From Nemania diffusa (lineage: Eukaryota; Ascomycota; Sordariomycetes; Xylariales; Xylariaceae), in NCBI GenBank assembly GCA_038501195.1, contig JBBPUQ010000010.1:947501-1011500 (forward strand): a stretch of 64,000 bases of DNA, read 5' to 3'. Below, piece by piece: positions 12,786 to 24,231 of this stretch. A program made the position numbers and the translations under genes. Positions within the stretch are counted from its first letter, which is position 1. The number at the start of each line of letters is the position of its first letter. Below the pieces are notes generated by a model that saw nothing but the letters and a program-made list of their open reading frames with translations, searched no databases and was not told where the DNA came from.

Positions 12786-14582
12786 GAGTTGGATAACCCC
12801 CTGATAGAGAAAGTAGTAAGAACGCATTCGCAATACACCTTTCTCTTACTACGTAGAGTCATACTGGTAAGGGATAGTAACCTATGCCTCATACAAAACG
12901 GAATCATACAAATCTATTCTAAGTTTTAAGTTCTAGATGGATCGTACGAAGTGCTTGATCTCCTACGCTCTAGATCACTAGGTCGATCCGACCAGCTTGT
13001 CTGCGTCCTAAAAATCGGGATTTGAAAGAATTTCCAAGATAGTCAAAGTTGAAAGCTAAAAAGAGACGAATCCTTCGTAAAATCAACAGTACTCGAAAAG
13101 TCACTCTCCAGAGCACTTAGTCAGAGCTAGAGATGAATCACTAGGGCCTCCGTAGCCAATACAGGCCTTTATTCGTAGCATCCCTAGATTCATCTGAGAC
13201 CCCCTTAGGCTGTAGACAAGGCTATTGGAGGAAAGGAGTCACGAGCTCCACTAAAGGTCTCGGAAGGGCCATCAATGGAGGGCTATTCCCCTATAAACAG
13301 GCCAAAGTTCTCCTGTACATAACGAAAGCCATAAGATCCCTTAGACCCCAAGAGAATTATTAGCTAAATAGAACCACTGTTGTTCTAGGACCTAGATTAT
13401 TAACCATTGTTATACTTCGGCCCATATCTGCCTCTCGCCTTTGTTAGATTTCAAGCTTCAGCAAGGAGGCATTTGCGAAAATTGATCTCTCTAAGTCGGT
13501 TAGTAACCGCGCGGTGTACATCTTTTCATTTCCCCCCCCCTTAGACCACACCCTCGAACCGAGAGGCACTGAAATACTGGCGTCCCGTAGTAATTGGGAG
13601 CCACAACGCTTTACATGTTCTCAAGAAGCTTCAGGATAATAACGGCAATGAGGTGATTCTAATACTCGCTGATTTGTTGCAGCATACAAACTCTTTATTT
13701 ATAGACAAAGTCAAGAAAATTATCGTCGCTAATAACCCCCCGGGGGTTAGGGTTTAGGCTGTGTTGTCAGAAGATAAAGTAACTAGACGCCATAAGGTGG
13801 ATATATTTATGATTTTGGTTATATATAGTCCCTTTAGGGCCTTAGAGAGGTAGAAATCAAGTAATCTATCTATTGAGTCTTATACTTTACCCTCTTATAC
13901 CCTTCTTTGTAGCTGCTATAGGTCCTTTTTTTCACTCTGTGACAGAACCCTTCACATACTCTCCTACCCCCATGTAAAAGGTTCACGTTGAAGTAGACGC
14001 GCTAGGCAAGCCTCTATAAGCCTCTTGGGCGCCGTTGTACAGGGGGGTTTTCTGTGCAAGTACCTGGCGAAGAGATACCTTTTAGGCGGTTGGCCAAAGC
14101 TCAGCAACTTCAGCGTGGCAAATAGTACCTGAGGGGGGTCCCTTTTACTAGGCCCCTACTGCGTATGTATGCCTCGGTCGCCTATTGGATCGAAACTCAT
14201 ACACATATACGTCCTTCTACAGACTACTTGAGCAACCAGAGGAACATAACCGATGTTGTTTGCGATGACCTGCCGGGCTAGCTAATACTAGGGGCCCTAG
14301 ACGGGCTGTGATCTAGCTTGATCCTATGTATATATCGCGTTGGAAAGAATTAACGAAATACCACGGCTGTAAAATGAACTGACATAATACTCGAGAGCCT
14401 AATCGCCTGTACTACATCACTGTTACGAACGACGAAAACTTGGGAATTTTGGTTTAAACGCCTCTCGGATGCGAAACACAGCCTTCTCTACTACAAATTA
14501 AGTTATGGCATAATTACTAGCGCAGAATCATGTATCCTCATAGGCGAGCTCTCACCCCTTCAATCGATTCCGTCGTAGCAAA
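12786..14582. other. Gene-poor spacer between the two FTA2-like genes
   Basis: AT-leaning DNA with transposon debris: an inverted-repeat arm at 12871-12906, poly-C runs near 13531 and a C6G5 palindrome near 13736. A 70-codon open frame at 13545-13757 starts after a pyrimidine-rich CTTAG and has protein-like composition, but I recognise nothing in it. A short GGGTTAGGGTTTAG stretch sits at its end. Confidence 0.5.
12871..12906 (+). repeat. Solo inverted-repeat arm related to the element at 22.0-22.1 kb
   Basis: This stretch begins GGGATAGTAACC and continues through CCTCATACAAAACGG. It matches each 39-bp arm of the inverted repeat at 22023-22144 apart from a one-base gap and a few substitutions. 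I found no inverted partner nearby, so it is probably a relic of one transposon end. Confidence 0.6.
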
Positions 14583-15457
14583 TTATCGACGTTTCGAGAT
14601 ACCCGCGTGTTGCTTGCTCTGCGAGCGCCGTCGTAGTGACCCCCCCGACCAACGAGCTCGTGTTAACTTCCTCTGCTCTTCAATTGTCTCCGCCATCTCA
14701 CTAAAACAACCCATATCATATCGGCAATCCTCGAAGATCTGCTTCTTCGGTCGAAGCTTAATCCAAAGGCTTATATGTGGTGAAGTAACAGCTATACTGA
14801 AATCGAATAACCGACCTCCGCGGTAGTTATCCTCTCGGATATCCATGTTGAAAATTCCCATATCGTTCAGTTGTTTCAAGTTTGACCTCATAGCTGATAA
14901 TGTTTTCCGTCCGCATACAGATTTAAAGGGGATGTAATCCTTTACAATCGCTCTTAGTAGATGTCCTTCATCTTCGGGTTGCCGATTCCAATTGTCCAGC
15001 CCAAATTGTTTCTGTATTTGATGCTCTACAGTCTGAGGTAAGAATGTATAGCCATGGCACCGGACAGCAAGTGCATCGTCCTTTTTTTTTTCTGATAGTA
15101 GCCCGAAAGCCCGGCATTCGGCGTAGAAGGGATCTAAATGATACCGGACGAGGTCGTCGGTCAACAAATGGTCTGCGCCGGGCACGAAGGGTCGGATCTC
15201 GTCAAGACTGAAGAAACTGAACTTAGAGAACAGATTAGATAAAGGGGTTTAGTTCTGCTTGCTTCCTATTTGCTTACTACTTTTAGAGAGTATTGAATCC
15301 CTTCGATACGAACCCGAAATACGTGGCTATGAGGCACATCCTCAGAGCCCCAACCGCTTTGGTCTGGGCCCAACAACTTCAAGAATTCGATGTTCTCTGT
15401 AGAGCCACGAAAAGGCGATAATTTGGGTCCTTTTATATCAGGGATCAGGTCGGCCAT
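14583..15457 (-). CDS. FTA2-like kinase-fold protein, 272 aa (paralogue without AT-hooks)
   Basis: Exons 15457-15278 and 15221-14583 are separated by a 56-nt intron (GTAAGC donor, TAAG acceptor); the total is 273 codons. The splice site falls at the same place in the domain as in the gene at 11506 (LKV then F-x-FF), which supports common descent. Shared motifs are LDPFYAECRAFG, AIVKDY, a catalytic-loop-like NMDIREDN and DFS in place of DFG. The His of the usual HRD is replaced in both copies while the Asp and Asn are kept. The N-terminus starts directly with the domain. The C-terminus ends in an Arg/Ser-rich tail. Transcription converges on the other copy. The biochemical role is unknown. Confidence 0.8.
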
Positions 15458-16322
15458 TATTCTGTGATAGTGCTGCGCTTTACATAATTGGTGGACTACA
15501 ATATGAGATCTAAGGCGCTAGCGGATGAAGTAAGGAAGTGAGCTGGAAGAACACCCTCAGAAACCTGGAAGAATGGTGCTATTCCTCAGATAGCCGTACC
15601 TCACTGTGAAGGCTCACATGGCTTTTATAATACACTAATAACGACGTGTTCCTCGTACCTGTTCTTACAAACTGAGGGAGCTTTAATGTGATAGAACTGA
15701 GGTAGATACGTTTGTTTACCCATTCCTGGAGTTGGAGTAGCAACATGTACTGCGGCCCAGTGTGACAAGGTCCACTTCGTACCCGGCTAGGTACCGTGAG
15801 TGAACCAGGGTAGACGCGACTGCGCGCGTACTCGAAGTTATACCTAGAGCAGTATTAGGCCTTTGTTGAAGCTCATTACCAACTTAATAACTACCTCCGC
15901 GAGAACCTATCTAATGCGATTCACAATCCAAACAGCCAATATTGTAGGGGGGTTAGGCAATTAAATAGGCACCTAAGCTAATATATGGCGGGGTTAAATA
16001 GTGCACGTCTAGTATCTATAATAGCACTTATAGGGCCTATAGCATCTAGCTACAGCACTTAAAAGTTAAAATCACAGTACTTGTTGCTATTGCCAAGGAA
16101 CTAGGTAGCTACTTTAGTAAATATGATTTGCTTACGTCTTATATCTGATAACTCCTTGATTGTTTACACCTTTCGCGGCTTGGGGCCTCGTTCGATCATA
16201 CAGCGGCTGGGTGGCAGATGCGTGATGAGAATTTGGAGCAGTCATATGTCATATGCTAGGTATTATGATTTATCAGATTCCCTACTTACCTAACATCAGC
16301 TCAACGAATTCCACTTCGTTCT
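15458..16322. other. Intergenic, AT-rich
   Basis: No gene recognised. The stretch near 15,990-16,070 is TA-rich with repeated TAGGGCCTATAG-like words, as expected of decayed repetitive DNA. Confidence 0.4.
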
Positions 16323-17113
16323 TCAGCCCGTTTGCCCGAAGCCCCAACCAAACGCGTGACTCCACAATGCAGCAACTAATAATCCGGAGGGTTGTTCATT
16401 CGCGGTAACCTCCGCAGTTTTCCATGCTGCCTTGACATCCTCCCACTGCTTCGCCTTGCTCTCCTCGTCGAAGACTGGCTGTGTAGACCTCCAAGTCCCG
16501 GCTTGGAAGATAACGTTACCTCGAAACTGCAGGTGTTCATCTCCACCCGGCTGCTACGGATCGGCGTCTATGAAAACGCCCTGCGACGCGGATTCCAGGA
16601 CGTTAAAGGGGACTAGATGGCCCTCTTCGATCTCAGGTGCAGGACAGCCGAATGAGGCCCCTATCGTTAGTTCGGCTATGCCATCTTTCGGGTCCAGAAG
16701 GTCGGCAATATTGTTCTTGTTCCGGTCTGGAGACGTGGTTGGGTTATCTACTCATCACATTAATAGCTTGAAAAGAAGCTCAACGGAACCGAAAAGGTTG
16801 AGGGACTGGAATAAGCACGCATAGCGAAGGAACACTCACAATAGACCCCGAGCGCAAGTGGAACCTGCTTTACAACTTTACTGGCTAGAGCGAACTCTAG
16901 GATTTCGCCGTCCTCTTCCTTGGTAATTTCCACCGTCATTGTCGAAGTCAGCTGCGATTGCAGGTTTATCGGGAGAACATAGAACGACGCGTCTAACTTA
17001 GTGCTCGTGGCGTGCTCTTTACAGGACCCGTCATGAATTTGGGCTCTACAATAGACTGTAGGGGCACCCTAGTTTGTACGCGGAACACGAAGCCACCCCC
17101 CTTGACCTCTCAT
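16323..17113 (-). pseudogene. Decayed two-exon gene, two in-frame TAG codons
   Basis: Reading on the minus strand from the ATG at 17113, exons 17113-16840 and 16747-16323 join across a 92-nt intron (GTGAGT donor, GAGTAG acceptor) into one 233-codon frame. The frame is broken only by TAG at 17071-17069 and at 16556-16554. Protein-like segments include LDASFYVLPINLQSQLTST, GIAELTIGASFGCPAPE and FRGNVIFQAGTW. In both places the surrounding residues would fit a Gln, so each TAG could be a CAG-to-TAG change. I do not recognise the family with certainty. It may be part of the same dismantled locus as the remnants on the plus strand at 17.3 and 20.0-21.8 kb. Confidence 0.6.
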
Positions 17114-17308
17114 ATATGCCCTTGTTTTGTTGTCGTGTCGCCTGCCTTCGCCTTTTCGCGGTAGCGACCTCTCTCTACTGAAACAACGTGCAGCTTATCC
17201 AGGCACTAGCACCCGAAGCAGCAGCCGAGTCAGCGTCAGGCACTTGCATGAGCAACTCTCTAAATGCCTGAAGGTTGACCGCAGGCTCTCGCCAAAGCCG
17301 ATAGTGAG

Positions 17309-17530
17309 ACCAAAGACCCAAAAGTCGACTTATACCTCACCGCGGAATGGTACATCCCATAATGTGAGCTCAGCACGGATGCTAATGCGAACGTTTACGA
17401 AAATAAAGAGGATGTTTAGAGTGGAATGTATGCCAACCTCGATCCCGACATCTGCTGTGAACTTGATATTCGATTCAGACGCTTTTTACTGTCTATAAAT
17501 CCGCGCCAAATCCGATGGTGTACTTCTTAA
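17309..17530 (+). pseudogene. Coding remnant with stop codons
   Basis: In one plus-strand frame the segments DLYLTAEWYIP, CELSTDANANVYENKEDV and SGMYANLDPDICCELDI are separated by a TAA and a TAG. The composition and conserved-looking aromatic and acidic positions indicate former coding sequence. There is no intact start, and its relation to the larger pseudogene at 20,028 is a guess based on proximity and orientation. Confidence 0.45.
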
Positions 17531-17827
17531 CTCTATGGACATTATCAACCAGTGTGGTGCAAGTGAAGCTTGAAAGGCTGATTGGTTGCAACTGGCAGCT
17601 TGCCTACAGGCAGGTCTCGAGAATATGCTTACATATCAGCTCTAACGCGGCCCAAACGGAACCCAGCTTTCCAACCTCCAAATAATTTCTTCACCTCCTA
17701 GGTTAATACCACTCTTTGCGCGAGTACTTGTTGCTTTCTCTCCGAGCTCACGAGCCTCAGTTTGGTATCTATATGCTTGACTTCCTAGTGGTTCTCGATC
17801 GAGACCCGTTTTATCACCAAAAAGAAA

Positions 17828-19564
17828 ATGGTTCCAGAAACTGTTCTGGTGGCGACAAAAGCCGCTCTGTTCATATCTGGCTTATACGTACGACTCGTGA
17901 CTGGAAAGAAGAGAATGGCTGGTGCTTACTAACATATTATAGTATCTCTTCGTATTCGGTTACCTTATCCTGCTCCATCCGTTGAGGGAATACCCCGGGC
18001 CATTCGTTGCCAAGGTTACTGATTGGTATGGCGGCTTCCATGCCTTATTAATGCGACTTCACTTGATTACATACCGAGATCATCAAAAATACGGCAAAGT
18101 TATAAGACATGGACCCAATAGATTGATTTTCAACTCCGCCCAGGCTTTGCAAGGTAAGCTTCGCAAGCGAGCACAGCTCCATATCTGCGTGTTGATAATG
18201 TCGCAGATATATACAGCAACGAGAGAGTCACAAAGTCCCATGTTTATCTGCTCACAATTCAGGCCAACGGGGTCGACAGCATCTTCAATGCGGTCGACAA
18301 GCGAAGACATGCGTCCAAGCGGAGGCTCATCGGTAGAGCCGTCACAGATCGTGCGATGCGCCAATTCGAACCTATTATGATTAGCCAGATTGGCGTATTC
18401 CTTAGAACTCTGTACGACTCATCTCTAGCTTCGCGCCCTGTTGATATGACGCAAAGTTGTAAGCGGCTGGGGCTCGATATTGTCGGGCATCTTGCCTTTG
18501 GCTTCGCCCTCAACACGCAGACGGACCCGAAATACCGCTTCATGATCGACGGCATCACTATGGGCAACTACCGGGCTAACTCCTTTATGCAACTCCCATT
18601 TCTGAAGAATCGACTCCTTGATGCAGTTGTGCATCTTCTATCTCGTCCTCGCCGGTTGGGCTATCTTCGTGCCCTGGAACACATGATCAACTCGCGCCTA
18701 GGCCTAGAAAAGCATGCGAAGGATGACTTGTTTTCCTCCGTTGCGGATTATATCAATGCAGATGGACCTAGCAGTATTACGCTCAGTGAGCTCTGGTCAG
18801 AAGCCGTTTTTTTCTTCCCAGCAGGTTAGCAGTCCAGTCATTTACTCGTATGTTAGCTATGAACATGAATATTGATGTACAGACTAGGAGGAGACACTAC
18901 AGCGACCGCTTTAAGTGCGCTATTCTTTTATCTGTCGCGGAATCCAAAGGCCTATCGTAAGCTCTCCGATGAGGTTCGCAGCACATTTACAGACGGCGCA
19001 GATATAAAAGGAGGGCCAAAGCTCGCAGCTTGCCGATATCTCCGTGCTTGTATCGATGAAACTCTACGCATGTCTTCGCCAGTATCAGGAACACTATGGC
19101 GTGAGCTTGCTAAAGAGGAAGAAGGAAAGGGGCCTTGGACTGTTGACGGTCATATCATCCCCCACGGCACCCAAGTCGGTGTGAACATATACTCTCTCCA
19201 TCATAACGAAGACTACTTTCCCAAGCCCTTCTCGTTCCGCCCAGAACGCTGGCTTACTGATAACGATGACGAGCTGCGAACGATTCACAGCGCATTCGCG
19301 GGCTTCTCGACTGGAGCGCGGGGGTGTGCTGGAAAGCCCATGGCATATCTAGAATCCAGCTTAGTAGCGGCCAAGACGCTATGGTACTTTGACTTTGAGA
19401 CAGCCCCTGGTGACGACATCATCCGTAAAACAGGCGGGCAAACACATCCGGGAGAATTCCAGCTACGCGATGTATTCAGCGCAGCTCACGACGGTCCGAA
19501 CTTGGTATTTAAGTCGCGAGATAATCATTGCAAGATTTTTGAACTTGAAGAGGGGCAAATCTAG
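17828..19564 (+). CDS. Cytochrome P450 monooxygenase, 521 aa
   Basis: Exons 17828-17887, 17943-18153, 18207-18824 and 18888-19564 give exactly 522 codons; introns are 53-63 nt. The N-terminus is a hydrophobic anchor running across the first splice site and ending in the hinge HPLREYPGP. Hallmarks are all present: I-helix AGGDTTATAL (residues 296-305), ExxR at 354-357 (ETLR), a PERW motif and the haem loop FSTGARGCAGKP with the ligand Cys at about 443. It is an ER-bound, haem-thiolate enzyme needing a P450 reductase. The sequence resembles fungal secondary-metabolism or detoxification P450s of the benzoate-hydroxylase/CYP65-like type, but the substrate cannot be read from sequence. It is intact while both neighbours are pseudogenes, and no PKS, NRPS or terpene synthase lies in the window. 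Confidence 0.92.
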
Positions 19565-20027
19565 TCAAGATGCACTTGTAATCCGGGATTCTATTAGGAG
19601 ACATAAGGAGGAAGTCTAGGACGAGGGTTGTGGGGGTGCTCTAACAAAGGAGCTAGTATGTACCTGTTGGTATATGTTACATAGGTGTGACTACCTATGT
19701 ACTCATGGCAGAGCGGTCTTTTTGGCGATTCGCTTCAACACGGATAGAGCTGTATCTTCTCCATTGTTGGTTTCACTGAGAGATCACAGCGCGTCAGCCA
19801 CTCACGACCTGATGATACGTCACTCTGATTCAGCGAGGCCCGTATCTTTCTATTGCTTGGGTATTGGCTAGATCGATATTATATATTGGTTTGCAGTGAG
19901 CTCCTCGGCGCTTATCACTTTTTCAGGAGATTATTTTCATTCTATAGTGGTACCACCCTGCATGTTTCTCTACAGTCTTTTCTTTAAAAATGTCAAGTAC
20001 TTTAGGTTAGTCGGCTAGGGGTTTTCT
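19565..20027. other. Intergenic
   Basis: 3' flank of the P450 gene. Nothing further recognised. Confidence 0.4.
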
Positions 20028-21830
20028 TTGTGTAGGCTTGTCGTTTGGGTGGAGTGTAAAGCCGGCGGCACACCGTATAACCTCGTAAAGTTCTCAGAGG
20101 TCAAACCCCAATCGTCTGACAAGTATCAAGTTAACTCTGAACGGTTTGAGACAGGTGTTGTCCTCGTTAGAGGGAGGGTCTTGGCTGTGGTTAAACCTTC
20201 CATCCGCCTTCCAGGCCAATCCTTGATGGCTCTCCCAGCTGCCGTCAGCGCCGGCGCAGACGCTGGTTTTACTGCGGATGATATCAATCGCATGGGCAAG
20301 TGTACCCGACTTGACATCATCGACAAGTTTGGGCAGGCCATCTCGGCAATCGAACCCCCAGCCCGCGAGACTCATCCCGCGTCTGCACCCGCCGCTAAGC
20401 GAGTAATTCCATCCGCAGCACCTAAGCTTGGGCCGTGGGCAGACGAACACCGTAGGCCCGGACCCCTGCGGACATTGTCAATTCGAGGAATTCCCCCCTG
20501 CTATCAATCAAGAGGCGCGGCTCAAAACCAGCTTCTTGCACCTAGACGCGGATCCGGCCGTCGGCTGGCAGCTGTGCACGGAGTGGGAGAATCCGGTGTG
20601 GGGGTCTTGGTGGTCAACTACTCCGAGTACGCCCTACAGGTGTTCCTACTAGACGAGACGTTCTATCGAGAGGTGCGGAAGGGTGGCCCCAGCGGCGCCA
20701 CTGAGACGCCGAGCCGAAAGCCGTTCGCGCCGCCGGCGGGGGACGACAATGGCAAGCCGATTGAATAGTTTCCGCAGCTAGATAGACTGGTCACGAGACT
20801 GAAGGACGAGGAGTATCTCGAAAAGCTGATCTAGACGATCAATGCGTGTCTAGGATCAATCCCACATACGCCAAATCAGTACGCGGAGTGCTTGAATGCC
20901 ATCGTCGGACGATCACTAGCTTTGGCCAACATGGGCGTCTCGTCAGAGTTAGCAGCACTGCCAGTTAAGTCCTAGAGTAGCATCAGCAAGTATAAACAGC
21001 CCGATCGGCCCAAGATATTTGACTATAACTTTGCACTAAAGCTCGGTGACAAAGATCGTGTGTACGATGGGTTGGTAGGATATTTCTCGTCCCGGCTAGG
21101 CGCTATGCTTGGCAAGCAGAAACTAGGCGACGAGCTTGATCTAGCTACGTTGTTGACATACTTCCATTCCGAAGGTGACAGCACAACGAAAATCGTAAAA
21201 GACAACTGTCCCCGTTTGTCGCCGTACCATCTGTTAGTGTCGACTCTCGAATTCACGGACGACGTGACGGAAAACCAAGTCGTAGCTAAGGCGCATTATG
21301 CATAGATGACTATGATCGGAGCGCTCTTCGATCCCTTCTCCAAAGTCCACGTGTATTCCAGTATCCTCCCTATCGCTTCACTCCAACTGCCCCCCTGGAG
21401 CTTGCAGAAAACAGTGAAGCGCATGACCGCCTTCTTCCACATGGGTCCGCTCTTCATCACTAACACTAGGGGTCTGAGATTCGATTCCAGCAAGGCTCTC
21501 ACGCCTGATTATAACCTCGCAGCGATGCAAGAGGTGGCTGAGGATGAGAGCGAGGGTCAGGAGGGCTCAGATCCGGGAGTTCGGACGGGCCCGCCTGTCG
21601 GTATCGCTTTGCCGGCTATCAAGAGCGCAGAGTGGAACTGGCTAGCTCCGTTCGTGGTGAAGGAGGTAGTTGGCGAGGGGCTTAAGGCGAGCATAGTGAG
21701 GGATACGAAGTGGAATCCGTTTGTGATCAGCCACCAAGATAACAAGCCGAAATACGAGACGGGTCCGTATACAGCTATCGAAGGGTACCTGCAGTTAAAG
21801 CATCTTATCACGGCACTAGATACGATATAG
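20028..21830 (+). pseudogene. Large decayed gene, four in-frame TAG codons and two compensating frameshifts
   Basis: One frame carries protein-like sequence over 1.8 kb (for example VVLVRGRVLAVVKPSIRLPG near the start and YETGPYTAIEGYLQLKH near the end). It is broken by TAG at 20766-20768, 20832-20834, 20973-20975 and 21303-21305 before the final TAG at 21828. Between about 20,450 and 20,610 the coding signal moves to the next frame (AINQEARLKTSFLHLDADPA) and then returns, implying two indels. No start codon or intron arrangement removes these breaks. The parent must have been larger than 600 residues. I do not recognise its family. All four internal stops are TAG, compatible with CpA-to-TpA change as in repeat-induced point mutation. 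Confidence 0.7.
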
Positions 21831-24231
21831 GTAAATACGAACTTGAGTAAGTAGGGCTTGCTAGAAAGAATATAACGAAGACTTCATTTATAATGGCAAG
21901 GCTAAATGGGATGATACTTGATACTTATGAGACCAACGGGAGGTCTTTGGTTAGTGATGACGAGGATCGATATCTAACAATATTCTTGCATATAAGCTGT
22001 GAGAAATATGGCATCTTCAACCGGGAATAGTAACCTGTGTCTCATACCAAACAGGATCAAGTGAATCAATTGAGAACCGCCTCCTTAGTCTTAATAATAT
22101 ATTCTCTTGATCCCGTTTTGTACGAGGCACAGGTTACTAGTCCCTACAAGTACGACTCTGCTTAAACGTGAGAATAGGAGTCTAGGTTGATCATCTACCC
22201 GCCACAAGGCCATCGGAGCGATCTTGTATAAGAGAACTAGAACTCTCTATAAGTTTTCTAACGGTAAAAGGTCCAGGTTAGTAAAAATTTGGAGCAAATA
22301 CCGGCGTATTTATTCCCAACAAGAAGTATGTGGTAGCGCATAGCGTAGTAGTCTAAAGTAGACATCTAACTCTATAATGCACTTATATGGCACAGTTAGA
22401 CTTGAGATAATTATAGTGTAATAATTCTGTCGTTAACCAAGCCCAAATCGACGAGGTTCTTCTGTGTGTTTTAAGATGCTTGTTGATATGTCTTAATATT
22501 TGTAAAAGTCAAACATCTCAACTCATTTCACCAATTAGCTGAGTTGTTTGAATATATATGTAAAGCGTGGATGTCTCGGTAGCTTAGGTACCTATACATG
22601 TACCTCGATAGGTACATGTATGCGTACGTAGTAGGTAAGGTGAGAGTCCCGCTGACGATATTTAAGGGAGGGTTTTGCACTCAATTGATTGGCTGCTGCC
22701 TGCTAACCCTGAGACATTATGCACCCCAGTAGAGCCCCAAAGCAGCGCTTCGAGCCGTTTCTGATTGGACCGGCTAGGGCCTTGGCGCCGAAGCAGTTCA
22801 AAGTGCCAGCGCTTGTTTCACGGCTTTTCATGTTCGTCGACCCGGAAATCCAGTAATCATCGACAATCACCGTGGGGCATAATTAGAGGCGCGTTGTGGG
22901 AACGTGGCACTTCACCGACTGTGTTCTTCATATTTGTACAAATACGAAAACGTTAGCATGATTAATGCCGAGTAAAGGGGGGCAGGGAGGGTGTCGACAA
23001 TAGCACATGGAGGTACTTGTAGCAGACTTGTAGGTGCCATCTGATGCGAAAACATAGCCACGGTCGGGGGGCATGTTTCCGAGATGATCTTGCGTGAAAA
23101 GGTACCTACCTACCGGTCAAATGCGAGCCTTGTTGGGGCGTTTGGTAATTTAGTTTAATCAGACGACTGCATATATTGTACGGGATTGCAGCGTTGCATT
23201 GCATTGAATTGTCACCCCCATCTCACGATTCTAATACAATCCGTGTAAGTGGCGGCCATGGAGCTACTCAGCCGGTCATCAAAGAGATATCATGATAGGT
23301 AGCTCTCCATGTGGAATAGGTCAGAAGGATCCCTAATCATGCTGGTCTTACATGCAATCCATCGTAAATAATATTGCCTAGATATAACCTAGATAAAGAG
23401 TTCTCTACACAGTAGGTAGCAGTTGACTCATCGCGTTGCCACATCTGATCAGCTCGCCAACGTGAAGTACAAAATAGGTAACTACCTACACAGGCAGGAT
23501 AGGTCACACAGCGCGCCTAGCAACCTATTTCCTATCTCTTATTCGACGAGATATATAATATTCATATTGGCTATGCCGCTTATATATAAACCCGTTATTT
23601 TTGGGCTTTTGATCCGCTACAAATGTAGGCAGATGCGGATGTACCTACCTATGTACATAAGGCACCTATGGTATCTGCAGCGAACTACACGTAGGGAAGG
23701 GGAAGTACCTGAGGTAGGTACTTACAGTACATGGTAGGCAGCTTCACGGCCAAGCTGCCGGAACCCACCCACCACCGCGCGTGCAAGTAGCGTTAATCCG
23801 TTACATCCAATGATACCACCACACATACACCCACGCAATGCACAATACGTACCTGCGTAGCATCTGCCGCCCAACTTTCTCTTCTGCATCAGGTAGCTAG
23901 ACTAGGTATTCTACTTCTCTTGTTTCCCAGTCTGCCTTTTCTTCCCTCTTCGTTGTTTGGATTGCATTTTGAGCAATTCTATTCTTGATACCCTTTTGTT
24001 TTTTTGTGTCCCGGACCCCGGAGTACTTCATACTTGTACATGACTTAGATCCCCGAACGGACCCCAAGCTCCCCAATACGGGCATCTCCACCACTAACAA
24101 GAGACCAAGTGCGGGTGCTCCCGCGACCGACAATAAGTCGCGCGGTGGTTCTGGATAGGTGGCCGTGGGGGATAGGATATTTTCAATTTTTGGCAATATC
24201 ATAGGACAAGGAAGCATAACCGACTGAGACC
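21831..24231. other. Gene-poor intergenic region
   Basis: Contains the inverted-repeat element at 22023-22144, several TACCTAGGTA-type motifs (22,590-22,640, 23,100, 23,640-23,720) and the promoter of the membrane-protein gene at 24,232. No gene supported. Confidence 0.5.
22023..22144. repeat. 122-bp inverted-repeat element (transposon ends or small MITE)
   Basis: Arms 22023-22061 and 22106-22144 are each 39 bp and pair as an inverted repeat with five mismatches by my count. They begin GGGA(A/C)TAGTAACCTGTG and end GGATCAAG. Only 44 bp separates them, so this is either a tiny non-autonomous element or two ends brought together by deletion. A third, single arm lies at 12871-12906. I could not identify a clear target-site duplication or name the superfamily. 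Confidence 0.7.

Noticed and set aside
16323..21830. UAG recoding in place of pseudogenisation
   Set aside because: The plus-strand copy also needs two compensating indels, the remnant at 17.3 kb has a TAA as well, and its frame also ends at a TAG; decay is the simpler reading.
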